A DNA stretch of 64,000 nucleotides from Tamarix chinensis (Eukaryota > Streptophyta > Magnoliopsida > Caryophyllales > Tamaricaceae), in NCBI GenBank assembly GCA_030549775.1, contig CM060177.1, positions 52,017,138 through 52,081,137 on the forward strand, read 5' to 3'. The position numbers and the translations under genes are program-made. The stretch's first letter is position 1, and each line of letters starts with the position of its first letter. Shown piece by piece: positions 1 through 12,153 of the stretch. The notes beneath the pieces were generated by a model that saw only the letters and a program-made list of their open reading frames with translations, had not been told where the DNA came from and made no database searches.

Positions 1-383
1 ATTACTCCTTTTCATTTCCCAACCATGTATGGAGTTTTGATTTATCCTTATCCAATATTATTCATGCCTATCATATTATTTAATTCAATTAAAAGTTATA
101 CTTCATTACTCTTTTCTCAAGGACCATCATTTTTTATATGTGGTACACCCATTAACCTTTACAATATTCATTAAGTATGTCACAAATCATGATCCATTTA
201 ATCAATTCATTAGGTTATTAATCCATGATAAAATATTTATTTTAGCTCTTTAATAATTATAGATTAATCTCATGCATATCCTCAAAGCATAACCAAACAA
301 AGATAAACCAAATCACATAAACTAACCGAACTAGTCGATCGGTCTAGCCAAACCAATCAATAGGATGTATCAACCTGTTAATT
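1..383. other. AT-rich flank, probable old LTR fragment
   Basis: No gene is visible. Near 315-365 there are short motifs (accgaactagtcg, ccaaaccaatcaatagg) that resemble the reverse complement of the degenerate gactggtt-type arrays at 52090-52350 and 56650-57060. E1 therefore probably landed in an older, minus-strand LTR of that family. This rests on eye comparison only. Confidence 0.35.
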
Positions 384-632
384 TGTAATACCTGAAGTTT
401 TCCTAAGAATAAATGATAGAATAATAAAATATTGAATAAATTAAAATATATGTGCACATTATAATAATAGCAATCATGCTAATAATGACAACAAAATGAG
501 ACTTAAAAATTTATTATTATTTGTAAGCTTATATTAATTATCTAACCTAAAATAAATAATAGATAAATTATATCAATTTTTTTTATTAATTTTAAATAAT
601 TTTTTATTATTAATCATAAATCCCCCAAAACC

Positions 633-1740
633 CAAAACACCCCCATCTCTCTCTTTTCCCCCCTTTTTCTTTTCCTTTATCCTTTCTTTTTCTTTCCTTC
701 TTTATTTTTCTCTCTTTCTTATTTTTCCTCATTTGGGCTACGTCCCAGCAACCCATCATCTTCCCCCTCCGCTCTCTTCTTTTCCTTCCCCGATTGGCCC
801 AAGGGCCTTTCTTTTCTTTTCTTTCCTCTCCTCTCCTCTCCTAGAGGAGACAACCCAGCGACTATCTCCTCCTCCTCTTTTCCTTTTCTCTCCCTTCCCT
901 TTTTCTTCTTACCCCTTTCTATCCCCATTCCCTACCTCCCACCTACACCCTCTGTATGCCCTCCCTATTGACATTTTTTCAGCACCCCCAACCATGGGCA
1001 TGCCTTCCACGACCCCCTTGCACGCCTCTCTTCCCCTCTACTCTCCTGCACCTTATAACTTACCACCCCACACTCACCCCTATGCCATCCTTCCCTACCA
1101 CCGCTAGTCACCAACGATCGAACCCCTTGTCTTCTTCCTTTTGTTGTCCTTATCTCTTCCTCTAGTTGACTATAAACCCCCTACACTCTCTTTATCCTCC
1201 ACTTTCTCCCCGAATTACCCTATACAAATTTCCCCAACCTTGCCTTCAGATATCACCATCGCCACTATAGCTCTACTCCTCTCCTTTCCCTATAACCCCC
1301 CATGCTCGCTAAGCCCCTCATTCTCCTTCCTCCTCCCTTTCCTCTTTTCTCCCCAATCATGCAAAGTAGACAGCTCGAGCTACCCTACACCACACCACAC
1401 CATCCTATGTGACCTTATGTCGTTACCACCATTGGTCCATTACCCTTCCCTATACCTCCTCTCCTACACAGGAACGCCTCCTATGGAGCTAGCTCTCTTC
1501 ACCTCCCTTTTCCCCTCCTTTTCTTCCTCCTTCTCTCCCCTTCCTCTCGGTTGCACCACTACGAGTGTCACCATCGTGAAGCCACCACCCTACCACTAGT
1601 CTAGCTTGTGCCACCACCCCACCATCCCAAAAAACCTAGCCCCACTCCTTTTCCAACCCTAAAGGTCCTCCTCTTTACGCCTCCACTGTGCCACCACCGC
1701 CATGCCACCCTCCCCTCATCTTACCCACCTTGGTCATATT
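633..1740 (+). repeat. pyrimidine-rich LTR block
   Basis: About 1.1 kb is dominated by C and T on the plus strand, with many CCACC, CTCTC and TTCCTT runs. Open frames here translate to Pro/Leu/Ser-rich text with no domain and arise from composition. A similar block lies in solo LTR E3 (18460-19600), and a purine-rich mirror lies in the minus-strand LTR at 62830-63690, so it is a feature of this LTR family. Confidence 0.7.
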
Positions 1741-3129
1741 TTCCCCTATTTACTTATTTTTAAGCCTTTAACCTAATTTGTTATTATTATTACCATTCTC
1801 TTTATTATCATTATTATTTTGACTAATGAAAGAGGAAAAAAAGGAAAAAGATAGAAAAATAATAAATTAGCCTAACTAGGGTGTTCTCATTTTTAGGTAC
1901 TAAACTAGTAATCACCAATGAGGAGGTATATGATTTCATTAATTCAAGACAAAAGCCATTTAGGTAAGGATACAGTTATAGATAGGGTTTGTGCTTATGT
2001 GCCTTAGTTGTAAAATAAGTATACCAACATGAAATATATGCATATAATATAAGATGATTGTGTAGAAAGTCTTGTAAAGAGCTAAGGCAAGTGCATGTGT
2101 GATCTTGACTTCTTGGTTATATATTTTTATAAAGTTTTATTATGTGATAATGCATGCCTTAAATATAGTTGAGAAATTGTATGTTCAACTCTATGACTCT
2201 TAGGTAGGATTTGGCAGCTAGGGTAATTTCGAATAAGATGACGGGGAATAGTATGAGGGAAAAGTTTGAGAGAAAAATCATTCTAAATATTCCTTGGGAA
2301 AAATGTGGAGTAATAAAAAGGGTGATGATAAAAAGGGGATTACATAAAAATCTTCATGGGGAGAGTGGACCCTCTATGAGGGTAGGTCTATAAGCTAGTA
2401 TATCTTTCTCTAAGGGTGACTAAGGGAAGGAAAGTTGTGGAGAAAGGATTAGGGGGGATGATGAGCATGTTTCTAGGTAGCTAGCAGACATAGGGGAGTA
2501 TCTAGGATACTGGGATATAGGAAGTGCATAAGGGTAAAATTAGGGTTTTGGGGATTTTAACTCTAAAGATAGGTTATTATGGCATATAGGAGTTGAGGGA
2601 GTTAGGTTGTTCCCTTGGGTTGTAATGAGGGATATACCACATGGAGGATGTAAGTCCATTCAAATGAATAGTGGAGATGTGTAAGAGAGGGTAAAAATGA
2701 AAAAGGAGATTTTAAGATTTTTTAGAGTAGCCATATGGGAAGTTGTTATCACATGTGTGAGACAAGAGAGTTGGCCTGCAATAATTTGGGGTATGGATGG
2801 TCCTAGTAACTTGTGCTTGGTCATAGGAGTATATGGCTAGATAAGAAGTGGATGAGAAGCTAAAACCATATAGGCCAAAATAAGGGTTTCGAGGGGGTAA
2901 CCCTAGAGGGTTATGGCCATCACATGTGAGGAATGAGGAAAGTGGGATATGACTCATGAGTAGCTGAAATTTGATGGCATGTTTGAGTTGGTGGATAATT
3001 TTGGGGACTCAAAGGATCATTAGGAAGTGAGGATACGTCAATTTAGGGAATTAGGGTTTCCATGAGATCTAGGTTGCTTGGGATGGTAGTGGTCTAGGAG
3101 TCTTATATATGGTTGATGTGTGGATGTGT

Positions 3130-3625
3130 GTGTGATACCTGAATAATTAAGACATGAATAAGACACTAATCACTTAAAGTAGAATATCCTTGAGTCAACC
3201 CATATGTAATATATATATCAGTCCATCGATTATAATAGTGGTCAAGAGCATACTATGCTAGATTACTTAGTCATCAATCCACTGGTGAGAATAGTAGGGG
3301 TCCCAGGCTCAAATGATGAAATCCTTGGATGATAATAATCTACGGAAAAGATACTAATTACTTATAGTGGAATACTACATGGGTCAGGACCATGCATAGG
3401 ATATTTATCGATCCATTAGTTATAATAATGGTCAGGAGCATTCTATCCTATATTTATCGGTCTACTTGTTATAATAGTGGTCAAGAGTGTTTGGCCCTAA
3501 GTTGTATTATATTTACTGGTCCACTGGTCATAATAGTAGTAAGGAGTGTGTTGCCCTAGATTATATAGTTACCACTCCATGGATGAGAATAGTAAGGTCC
3601 CCAAACCCACATGGATATAATTCAA
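3130..3625 (+). repeat. degenerate 50-60 bp tandem units in E1 LTR
   Basis: Units contain variants of ggtccac-tggt-ataatagtggtcaggagc, at about 3220, 3410, 3459 and 3518. The same unit appears with an exact 60-bp period in E3 (22241, 22301, 22361) and in reverse complement around 61320-61800. Confidence 0.65.
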
Positions 3626-4242
3626 TAGATGTTTAAATACTACACTAATGGCTTTAACTCTCAATAAGGATAAACTGTCTATCATAATCTGTTGGGTGCA
3701 TTATATTTGTATCATTAATTATTATGATCCTACTTGACTTTATTGTTACCTTGCTCAGTACATAGCGTATTGATCACCCTTTTATGGGTTCTTCTCATTC
3801 CTACAAGCAGTAACCCCTCCTAATTCTATGCAGGTGATTGATTATGTTATAGATGACTACTGCATATGATGAGTTGGTAGGGATAGAGTGATGTTGTGAT
3901 ATCCTAGAGTATTGGAATTTTTTTCCTATTACTTTCAATTAATGTTTCCTATAACTGCATGATGTTATGCATTTCCAGTTTTTCCTTACTTAGAGACTTA
4001 AATCTTGATGTTCTATATTCCTAGTATTTCCTTACATCAATGCTTAACTCTATTACATTATAATTTTTTTTCTTACTGTGGTATTTGGTTAAGTTTTATC
4101 ATATCAGCCTTATAGTCGGTACAAGGCTGGACGAGAGCCAGACTTATATTGATTATAGTGGTAACACCCCTTCTTGTGGTATATGGTTTTTAGAGAATTA
4201 AAATAAAAATTTTCAACTGTAATTTTTAGGGGTGTTACAAGC

Positions 4243-4254
4243 TGGTATCAGAAT
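4243..4254 (+). other. E1 primer-binding site (initiator tRNA-Met)
   Basis: TGGTATCAGA, followed by two decayed positions, lies four bases after the LTR end. It is complementary to the 3' end of plant initiator tRNA-Met, where minus-strand DNA synthesis of most plant Gypsy elements starts. Confidence 0.8.
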
Positions 4255-4484
4255 GATGGTTTTGATTACCACACTTTACACCTTGGAAATTTGTTTACAA
4301 TAATATTTTTCTTTGGTTTTAAAATGGTTTTTATACTTTGGAAATTTTTTTAAATTGGCTAATAGATACAGATCCACTCATGATGAAATGAAAAGGGTAG
4401 TCTAGGGAACTCCAAAAAAGGGAGGAAAGTGTGTAGTAGTTATTAAAGTAGGAGGTTTAGACCTAACTCACTCCTTATTTTGTA

Positions 4485-5660
4485 GTGGCCAATACATGAT
4501 GAATGGAAGGATCAAATGCCCTGAGGAGAGCTTCGAGGTCTTTATAGAGTTCGTTCAGTGCCAATCCAAGGTTTAGCCACTACCCCCACCTCCACTGCAT
4601 CACCATGAGAGTTTTGAGGAGGATTGGCTCTGGAGAGTTACTGGTCACCACCCTTCACTGTACATAGGTGAGGAGGATCTTATGATTCTAGAGGGGTGGA
4701 TCCAAAACATGGATCACACATTCAAGGCTGTTGACTAACCTTTGACTCTTATGTCTAGCATCACAACCTATTTCATCTAAGATGTTGCTGATGCTTGGTC
4801 GGTTGAGTGTCATACCAGATACTGTCCCTAGATGTCCTGTGAGGCCTTCAAGACTACCTTAGGCACCTAGATCTACCTAGAGAGTCTAAAGAGGGAAAAG
4901 CCTAAGGAATTCATACAATTCACCTAAGGGGCATGGTGGTGAGGTAATAGTATGCCTGTTTCATAGAGCTATTGAGGTTTTCCTTGGGCATTGTGGCCAT
5001 TGGGTTGACTATGGTTTACTAGTTGGAGTAGGGGTTCCACTTCAGGATTTGCCAAATGATGGATGTAGTGGCATTCTATGACTTGGCCACACTGTATGAG
5101 TGTGCATGAATTGCATCCACCATGGTCTAGGAATAAGCATCGATCTCGGTGAAGAGGAGGCTAAAGGCATACAGTTTAGAGACTAGGACCCTTCCTCAAG
5201 GAGGAGGACCCTCAAGACATTAGTAGAGGGTCCCATTCATAAGCTAGGGGCCACCGAGGGGTTTTCCTTATAGATGATGTGATAGGAACCACCAAGGGAA
5301 TGACTGTGGAGGAAGACCCTTGAGTTGGAAGACTTATGGTAGGCTTGGCCACCAATTTTACAAGTGTTAGAACTAGAGGAGTTTTCCTTAGCCCTAAAGT
5401 TATCAGTTCCAGTAGTGGGGACCACTAATGCCCTAGTAGTAGGCCTACCAGCAACATACCTGTCATGCCCCACCTCACTAGATCTAGCAGAGAGCACCTA
5501 TCCCAACTGGTGCACTAGCCTAAGAGGTTAAGGGGAGACTATACGGACCTTGGGCTTTCCCTCAAAGAGGTGGTCATGCTTAGAGTACTAGAGGTTACTG
5601 AGGGGGCTATTAGGGAGGTTAATCAAGTAGGTGCCTAAATGTCATCAGTTAGGCAAAGGA
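4485..5660 (+). pseudogene. E1 gag remnant
   Basis: This frame encoded the capsid protein that packages the element's RNA. Translation near 4610-4735 gives EEDWLWRVTGHHP and then EEDLMILEGWIQN, which lines up with EEDWLRRVTQHHP and VILESWFKN in the gag of E2. The rest is broken by stops and probable frameshifts. I could not place an intact CCHC zinc knuckle between 5100 and 5600. It lies directly after the primer site and ahead of the protease. Confidence 0.65.
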
Positions 5661-5669
5661 TGATAGACA

Positions 5670-6010
5670 ACTAGGAGTGGTTATGTGGTTACGAGTATGT
5701 TTACCATCCTCTCCTTACCAACACATGTGTTGTTTGATTTGAGTATCTTCTTGTCATTCATGTCTTCTATATTTGTTGCTAGGACTGACCTATCACCATT
5801 TTCTAATATAGTGATATTTGGGATGTTACCCTTAGGGGATTGGATGGACTACACTAGGCTCTACTCAAAGGTGGCCTTAGTAATAAGCGAGGTAGATTTC
5901 CTAGTGGATTTGGTTGAAATGGATTTATGGGACTTAAACATCATATTAGGGATGGATATGCTCGGAAGATACCATATGGTGATAGACTTTACTTAGGAGC
6001 TCGTGGTCTT
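5670..6010 (+). pseudogene. E1 retroviral-type aspartic protease remnant
   Basis: A 103-codon open stretch at 5685-5996 reads FTILSLPTHVLFDLS and ends in WDLNIILGMDMLGRYH. The same order is seen in E2 ([13 protein letters not shown], then [13 protein letters not shown]). The catalytic Asp is kept, but the D-S/T-G triplet is D-L-S here, so the protease would be inactive. It lies between gag and RT, as expected for Gypsy pol. Confidence 0.7.
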
Positions 6011-6184
6011 ACAGGAAGACAACGCACAAGCCCACCACTAAAGTAGTGTTTATTGTCACACCACACTCATTGATTGAAAAGGGGTACCTAATGTACTTAT
6101 GTGATGTTTAGGAACTGAAAAAGGATTTAATGGCTTTGGGTGACATTCTGATGGAGAGATTTTCTTCATGTGTTCCCAAAGGAT

Positions 6185-7084
6185 ATTCTAAGTATGACCC
6201 CAGTACAAAAGATTGAATTCACTATCGACCTAGTACCAGGGGCTAAACCAGTGTCAAGGCCTCCTTATAGGATGTCATCGACAGAGCTAAAAGAGCTTAA
6301 TACCTAGCTAGAGGATTTGTTGGACCACAAATACATCTGACCGAGTGTGTCACAGTAGGGAGCACCGATTGTGTTTGTGAAGAAGAAATATGGTAGTCTT
6401 TATCTCTGCATTTATTATTGAGGGTTAGATTAGTTGACAGTGAAAAACCGATATATGCTTTTGAGAATTAATGACCTCTTTGATTATTTATAGGGTGTCA
6501 TAGTCTTCTCTAAGGTTGACATGAGGTCAGGATACCACTAGTTGCACATTGCAGATGTCGACATTATGAAGATAACTTTCTAAACTCAGTATGGACACTA
6601 CAAGTTCACAATGATGCCTTTTGGGCTCACCAACACCTTTGCTATTTTCATGGAGATAACAAGGATCTTTAGACCATTCTTCGACCAATTTGTGGTAGTA
6701 TTCATTGATGATATCCTAGTATACTCTTGAGGGAAGGAAGACCATGATCAACACCTCCTCACTATCCTATCCCTTCTTTGGGAACACCACCTATATGCCA
6801 AGCTATCCATGTGCGGGTTTTAGCTTCAGGAAGTGGCCTTTATGGGGCACATAGTGTCGGTTGGGGAAGTAGCAATTGACTCAACAAAGATAGTGGCGGT
6901 CACTAAATGGAAGACCCCCCACAAATGTATCAGATGTTTGCAGCCTTTTAGGTCTAGTTGGATACTATAGGTTCTTCATGTATAAATTTTCAAGAATTTC
7001 CCATCTCCTAACAAAACTATTGAAGAAGACCACTAGGCTCTATTAGTATGAGACCTGTGATGGGCATTCTAAGAGATAAAGAGA
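6185..7084 (+). pseudogene. E1 reverse transcriptase remnant
   Basis: Translation follows the E2 RT block by block: [59 protein letters not shown] and [13 protein letters not shown] (6691-6725). The FIDD catalytic pair is preserved. At least nine stops interrupt the frame, almost all TAG or TGA where E2 or the family has Gln, Trp or Arg, as expected from C-to-T change on either strand. E2 cuts the frame off at 7085. Confidence 0.85.
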
Positions 7085-7089
7085 TAATT
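7085..7089. repeat. E2 target-site duplication, left copy (TAATT)
   Basis: TAATT lies immediately before the TGTAACACC end of E2. The identical TAATT at 18004-18008 follows its far end. Five-base duplications are the rule for Ty3/Gypsy integrases. Confidence 0.9.
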
Positions 7090-9106
7090 TGTAACACCCC
7101 CATTTTCAAAACCAAAAACTCATTAAAAAGTATGCGCGGAAGCTAAAACAATGAGGGCATCACCGCCACATCTAGTGTAAATTAGCACCCTAATGCCATT
7201 CACAATAGATGCTAAGGCTGTGTAAAATAAGAAAACACACGAAACATATTTATTAATTCAAACCAACCGAACCGAAATTGTTACTACAAAAGAAACCATG
7301 AAAAGTATCTACTAAAATTAATATAATAAATAAAACTCTGAAAGTCACCACCACTCTCAATATTTCCCATCATGCATGCCATCAACACCTTGAGTAGGTT
7401 TGTACCCAACCTGTACTAGATCATCTGCTCACCATGTACATCATGGATCATCACAGCCCCGTTTAAAACATGTAACAAGTTAGCCAGGGGAACAGCTAAG
7501 TAACACTTAAATACGAAGGAATAATGTTATATATTCACATTTATATAAGCGTATAATTTATAGACATACACTCGAATCACATAAGAAAACCACCCAATTA
7601 TTAATCTTTATTTAGGTGACCCTAACATCTAATTTATTTATTTACTTATTTTTTTTAAGTGGGGAAAACCAACCAGGGGGTCACCTAGCAAATCAAAAGT
7701 CCGAAGACCTACCACCAACCACATGAGGAATACAAATCACACCTGGGCCATCCCAATGGACATAGTCCAAAGGAGATAACAAAAGTCTAAAGACCTACCA
7801 CCTCGGTCATCCTGTCCTTAAGTGTGCACACCCCCTAATAGGGTCCGGAGAAGCCTATAGAGTAGACGAGGAGCCTTTACCAGACACAAGTGGCAAATAA
7901 ATAAATATCCACAATAGAAAAGGAAAGGCTATTGCCGATCCCCAACATTAGGAGGCCAAACCTGAAGGACCCAAAGCCCACTTTATGTTTCACTTTAAGT
8001 TATGGTATATTAATTAAATAAATTCATACAATCCACCATATAAACTTCACTTTATACACTTTTTATATTAGGTAACTTTCTCAAGTTACATAGAAATATA
8101 CCACTTAGAGTCACCACTCCATTAACCAGTTGGAATAGAACAGAATAAAATAATTATCCAACGAGCACTTCAAATAAATAAATAAATAATAGTCAAAGTT
8201 TCTTAGGTTCCAATTATACGCTAACATAAATATAAAAAAAAACTTAATTTAGTCATATAAACTATGAGCCTTGTGATATATGCATAATAAAGGAACGCTT
8301 GTATAAAATCAAATCTTTATAACCAGATAAGACCATTATATTAATGAGCGCATAATTAAAATATACATGAACGCAAATACACATATATATTTATATATAA
8401 AAGGTTGAAAATAATATTACCTGGAATGCAATCTGATCACAAATGCTCACTAGTCGCTAAACCTATAGTTTACACCAATAATATTAACTCTAAACGAAAT
8501 ATATTTGGTAAAAATATTATAAACGGCTTAGATCTAACTTATCACAATTCTTACATTTGCCAATATTTTAATTTACCGCCTAATATTTATATATAAACCC
8601 CAACTCCTACAATAATTATGTAACTATAAGATTACTCAAATATATATATATATGTGTGTGTGTGTGTGGAAAAAATACTTACAACTGGTTTGATTAAATA
8701 AATTAATAGAATAATCCTATGTTAAAATTAATCTACCAGTAATATTAATCAGAAGTCGTACATATTTTCTACCGATGAAATTTAATTTAGTGCTTAAAGT
8801 TTATTAACTAACAAATATATCCGGCCCCTAAAATAGTTATAAGTATTTATGCTAGAGTATGAATATGTAATTAACTAAATTATAGTTAAACCACGTAAAA
8901 GTCACGTATATATATGTATACATTTAAACCCAAGTCACGTAACAAGCTGCCCACCCAACGATCGTGTAGAATTTTCTAGTCACCTCCTGTCTTATATTCT
9001 AAAAGTTATCCTGCCAAGTTTTATATATTAGATGGTCATACTTACGTAGGTTTCCCAACTAAATGGAATTTCTTCCGCAAAAGGCACCCACCTTTGACTA
9101 GTATTC

Positions 9107-9137
<31 letters not shown>

Positions 9138-9642
9138 TGAGGATAGTGTTGCGTACTCGTGTAAACAGTCTCCGATAACCACATATTACAAACACCGAAG
9201 CATGAAGGCTTCGACTAAATTAATAGGTTGTACCATGCAATAGTATAAAGTAAATTAGGAAGTGATGTCTACTGACAGTAATACAAGAACTACGAATTTT
9301 TATTACCTGAGTAAGCGAAACAAAAGAAATCGGCTTGGTACTTGTTAGCGATATCAACCAGGTGGAAGTGGCTAGCGGCTATAGCTTCTGTTTTCTCCCA
9401 ATCGCATGGCTTGTTTTACCGAGCAACAGACTTTTATATACTAGTAGAGATTATTAGGGTTACAGAGTTAATTACCTTTTTGCCCCAAGTTATGAATTTT
9501 TTATTTTATTTTTTTATTAAAAAACTATTATACCTTACAAATAGTTAGTTACTAAAATTTACCAGCAGTAACATTTTATTAAATAAATTAAATTTTAATG
9601 GGTAAACCTACAACAACCTTATATTGGTCAAATCCCACTACC

Positions 9643-9704
<62 letters not shown>

Positions 9705-9724
9705 CAAAATTACCGGGTATTACA
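7090..9724 (-). repeat. E2 3' LTR
   Basis: It reads TGTAATACCCGG to TGTTACA on the minus strand. It matches 15351-18003 nearly base for base. Small open frames inside, such as 8405-8596, are repeated in the other LTR and are not genes. It contains a (TA)n run near 9107-9130 and a (TTA)n run near 9642-9703. Confidence 0.93.
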
Positions 9725-9741
9725 TTCTCCCCCACTTAAGA
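9725..9741 (-). other. E2 polypurine tract
   Basis: On the minus strand AAGTGGGGGAGAA directly abuts the 3' LTR. This purine run resists RNase H and primes plus-strand DNA synthesis. A remnant of the frame seen in related elements precedes it. Confidence 0.85.
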
Positions 9742-9911
9742 ATGAACTTCGTCCCTGAAGTTTTAGCCTAATTGCATAAGTAGATACATCAACACATAAG
9801 CATGACATCAACTTACTTATATAACACCACATATTAAAATATATCAATCATAGAAGAAAAACCATGATAAATAAGAAATGAGGTAATATAATCTCGAACC
9901 CCATGGTATAC

Positions 9912-11249
9912 CTATTCGAATAACTGAGGGTATTGACACTTCGTGGCCTCCTTTGTCTCCCAAGTGGCCTCCTCTACCTTATGGTTCAACCAAAGGACCT
10001 TCACCATAGGAATTGACCTCGACCTAGTCTCCCGAGTCTTAGAATCTAAAATTTTCACTGGCCGCTCTTCATAAGACAAAGTCTCATCTAACTCTAAATT
10101 ATCTGGCTGAATTACATGGGAAGGATCACGGACATATCGACGAAGTTGTGAAATGTGGAACACATTATGCACGCGTGCTAACTCCATAGGTAAGGCAAGA
10201 CGATAAGCCACCTCCCCGATCCTCTCCAATATCTCATATGGACCAATAAACCTCGGGCTCAACTTTCCCTTTCTTCCGAACCTCATCACACCTTTGGTAG
10301 GTGAGACCCGTAAAAGGACCTTCTCACCCGCCTTAAACTCATCTAATCTTCGTCTTTGATCTGCATAACTCTTCTGCCTATCTTGAGCAACTTTCATCTT
10401 CTCTTGGATCACTTTCACCTGCTGCATTGTATCCTCAATTAGCTGTGGCCCTAATACTACAACCTCACTAAGATCATTCCAACACAAAGGGCTTCTACAC
10501 TTCCTCCCATAAAGTGCCTCAAATGGAGCCATTCCAATACTAGCATGATGGCTGTTGTTGTAAGAGAATTCAATCAAATCTAGCTTGTCATCCCAATTTC
10601 CTTGAAACTCCAGCACACATGCTCGCAACATATCCTCTAATGTCTGGATGGTCCTCTCCGTCTGACCATCAGTAGCTGGATGAAACGCCGTGCTCATTTT
10701 CAATCTGGTGCCAAATGCCTCTTGCAACTTTCCCCAAAAATGGGATAGGAAACGGGAATCCCTATCCGACACAATATCTCGGGGAACTCCATGTAGCTTC
10801 ACCACATATTTTACATATGCTCTAGCTAACTGATCCATAGACCATGTCGACTTCATTGGAATAAAGACTGCCAATTTAGTCAGCCTGTCTACGATAACCC
10901 AAATCATATCCATACCAGTCCTAGTCTTAGGAAGACCAACAATGAAGTCCATAGATATAGAATCCCATTTCCAAGCTGGTATCTCTAATGGTTGTGTCAA
11001 CCCTGCTGGCCTCTTATGCTCAATTTTGACTTTCTGACAAGTCAAGCATTTAGCCACAAATTCACCCACCTCCCTCTTCATCCGTGGCCACCAAAACATC
11101 TTCTTTAGATCCTTATATAGTTTATCACCACCTGGGTGCACCGAATAAGGAGTATAGTGCCCCTCTTCCATGATCCTCTTCTTCAGGTTCCCACAACTCT
11201 GAGGGACACACCATCTCCCTCTGAATCTAATGCTTCCATCCTCATGAAT
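9912..11249 (-). pseudogene. E2 integrase with GPY/F and chromodomain
   Basis: This is the C-terminal part of pol. In order: the HHCC zinc region (HPGGDKLYKDLKK, then CLTCQKVKIEH); the DDE core with SMDFIVGLPKT, IVSDRDSRF and HPATDGQTERT giving the two Asp and the Glu; GPYEILERIGEVAYRL (GPY/F module); and a C-terminal chromodomain-like segment, VKILDSKTRETR then VLWLNHKVEEATWE. Chromodomains of this class steer integration to heterochromatin. The frame is open from 11249 to the stop at 9912, and the TAG at 11250-11252 (a Gln codon in intact relatives, by inference) separates it from RNase H. The catalytic residues look intact. Confidence 0.92.
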
Positions 11250-11252
11250 CTA

Positions 11253-11635
11253 GAAACCCTCAGCTCTACCTTCTTGCATCTTCTGTCGAATTCTCTCTAA
11301 CTTCACATCTCCTGACTGACTGGCCCTAATCTCATCAAAAATAGTGGGAGTGATGGTTAGAGAATTCAATCTTGTCTTTAGACTCCCACTCGTGATTAGC
11401 TCAATCTCCATCTCCTGCAGCTCCTCATACAATCTATTTTCTATCACCAGGGCATTTAGCGAATGTGATGACTTTCTACTAAGCGCATCCGCCACCACAT
11501 TAGCCTTACCCTCATGGTAGGTAAGCTCTATATCATAATCTTTCACCAACTCCAACCACCTCCTCTGCCTCATATTAAGCTCCTTCTGCGTGAATATGTA
11601 CTTGAGGCTCTTGTGGTCTGTATAAAACTTGCACC
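11253..11635 (-). pseudogene. E2 RNase H, C-terminal part
   Basis: It reads [20 protein letters not shown] and then [15 protein letters not shown], the characteristic end of Gypsy RNase H. It is in the same frame as integrase downstream. The hAT-type MITE at 11636 interrupts it upstream, and the missing N-terminal part resumes at 12154. RNase H removes the RNA strand of the RNA-DNA hybrid during reverse transcription. Confidence 0.88.
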
Positions 11636-12153
11636 TAGGGATGGCAACGGGGCGGGTCGGGGACGGGGACCCCATCCCCATCCCCGAACCCAATAAGGAA
11701 AATTATCCCCGAACCCGACCCGATCCCCGTTATTTTTTTATCGGGGATTCCCCGACCCGATCCCCGCGGGGATCAAATCCCCATACCAGACCCGATCCCC
11801 GATCTATTTTTTATCCCCGATTTATTCCCCGTTCTTAAAACCCGATCCGATCCCCGAAACCCGACTTTATACCGGATCCCCGATCCTCAAACTACTTTTT
11901 TATATTATATTTTTAATATATATTATATAAAAAAATTATATATATATTATATATATATAATTATATAAAAATATATATATATATAAAATTTCGGGGCGGG
12001 TTCGGGGATGGGGACCCCAAACTTGTCCCCGAAAAAATCCCTGTTAAGCATTCCCGAACCCGACCCCGATCCCCGAATTCTCTCCCCGAACCCGAACCCG
12101 AACGGGGAATCCCCGACGGGGCCCCGAACCCGCGGGGAAAATTGCCATCCCTA
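11636..12153. mobile_element. hAT-type MITE inside E2 pol
   Basis: A 518-bp non-coding insertion is bounded by perfect 12-base inverted ends (TAGGGATGGCAA and TTGCCATCCCTA, one further base differing). Its flanks are an 8-bp duplication with one mismatch (CTTGCACC and CTTGCATC). The ends are rich in GGGGATCGGG/CCCCGATCC text and the centre is AT-rich (TA runs 11890-11985). Eight-base duplications and this terminus fit the hAT superfamily. It needs a transposase supplied from elsewhere. Removing it with one duplication (526 bp) restores the pol frame exactly. Confidence 0.88.

Larger units (their letters stand above)
384..4239 (+). repeat. E1 5' long terminal repeat
   Basis: It begins TGTAATACCTGAAG and ends GGGTGTTACA, the TG...CA ends of an LTR, and a tRNA-Met-type primer site follows four bases later. 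The first 32 bases recur at 25280, which sets the left end. It is 3,856 bp, long for a Gypsy LTR. Inside are an AT-rich start, a pyrimidine-rich block (633-1740) and a tandem array near 3130-3625. The five bases before it are TAATT, but with no right LTR end no duplication can be confirmed. Confidence 0.85.

Noticed and set aside
733..1599. Overlapping 60-150 codon frames in the pyrimidine-rich block of the E1 LTR
   Set aside because: Pro/Leu/Ser-rich text forced by C/T composition; no domains; the same kind of frames appear in the matching block of E3.
8405..8596. 63-codon frame, repeated identically at 16667-16858
   Set aside because: The repetition is due to the two E2 LTRs. No coding features; the frame lies in non-coding LTR.
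9342..9548. 68-codon frame and its counterpart at 17628-17840
   Set aside because: Same position in both E2 LTRs, diverging with frame change at the end; a chance frame.
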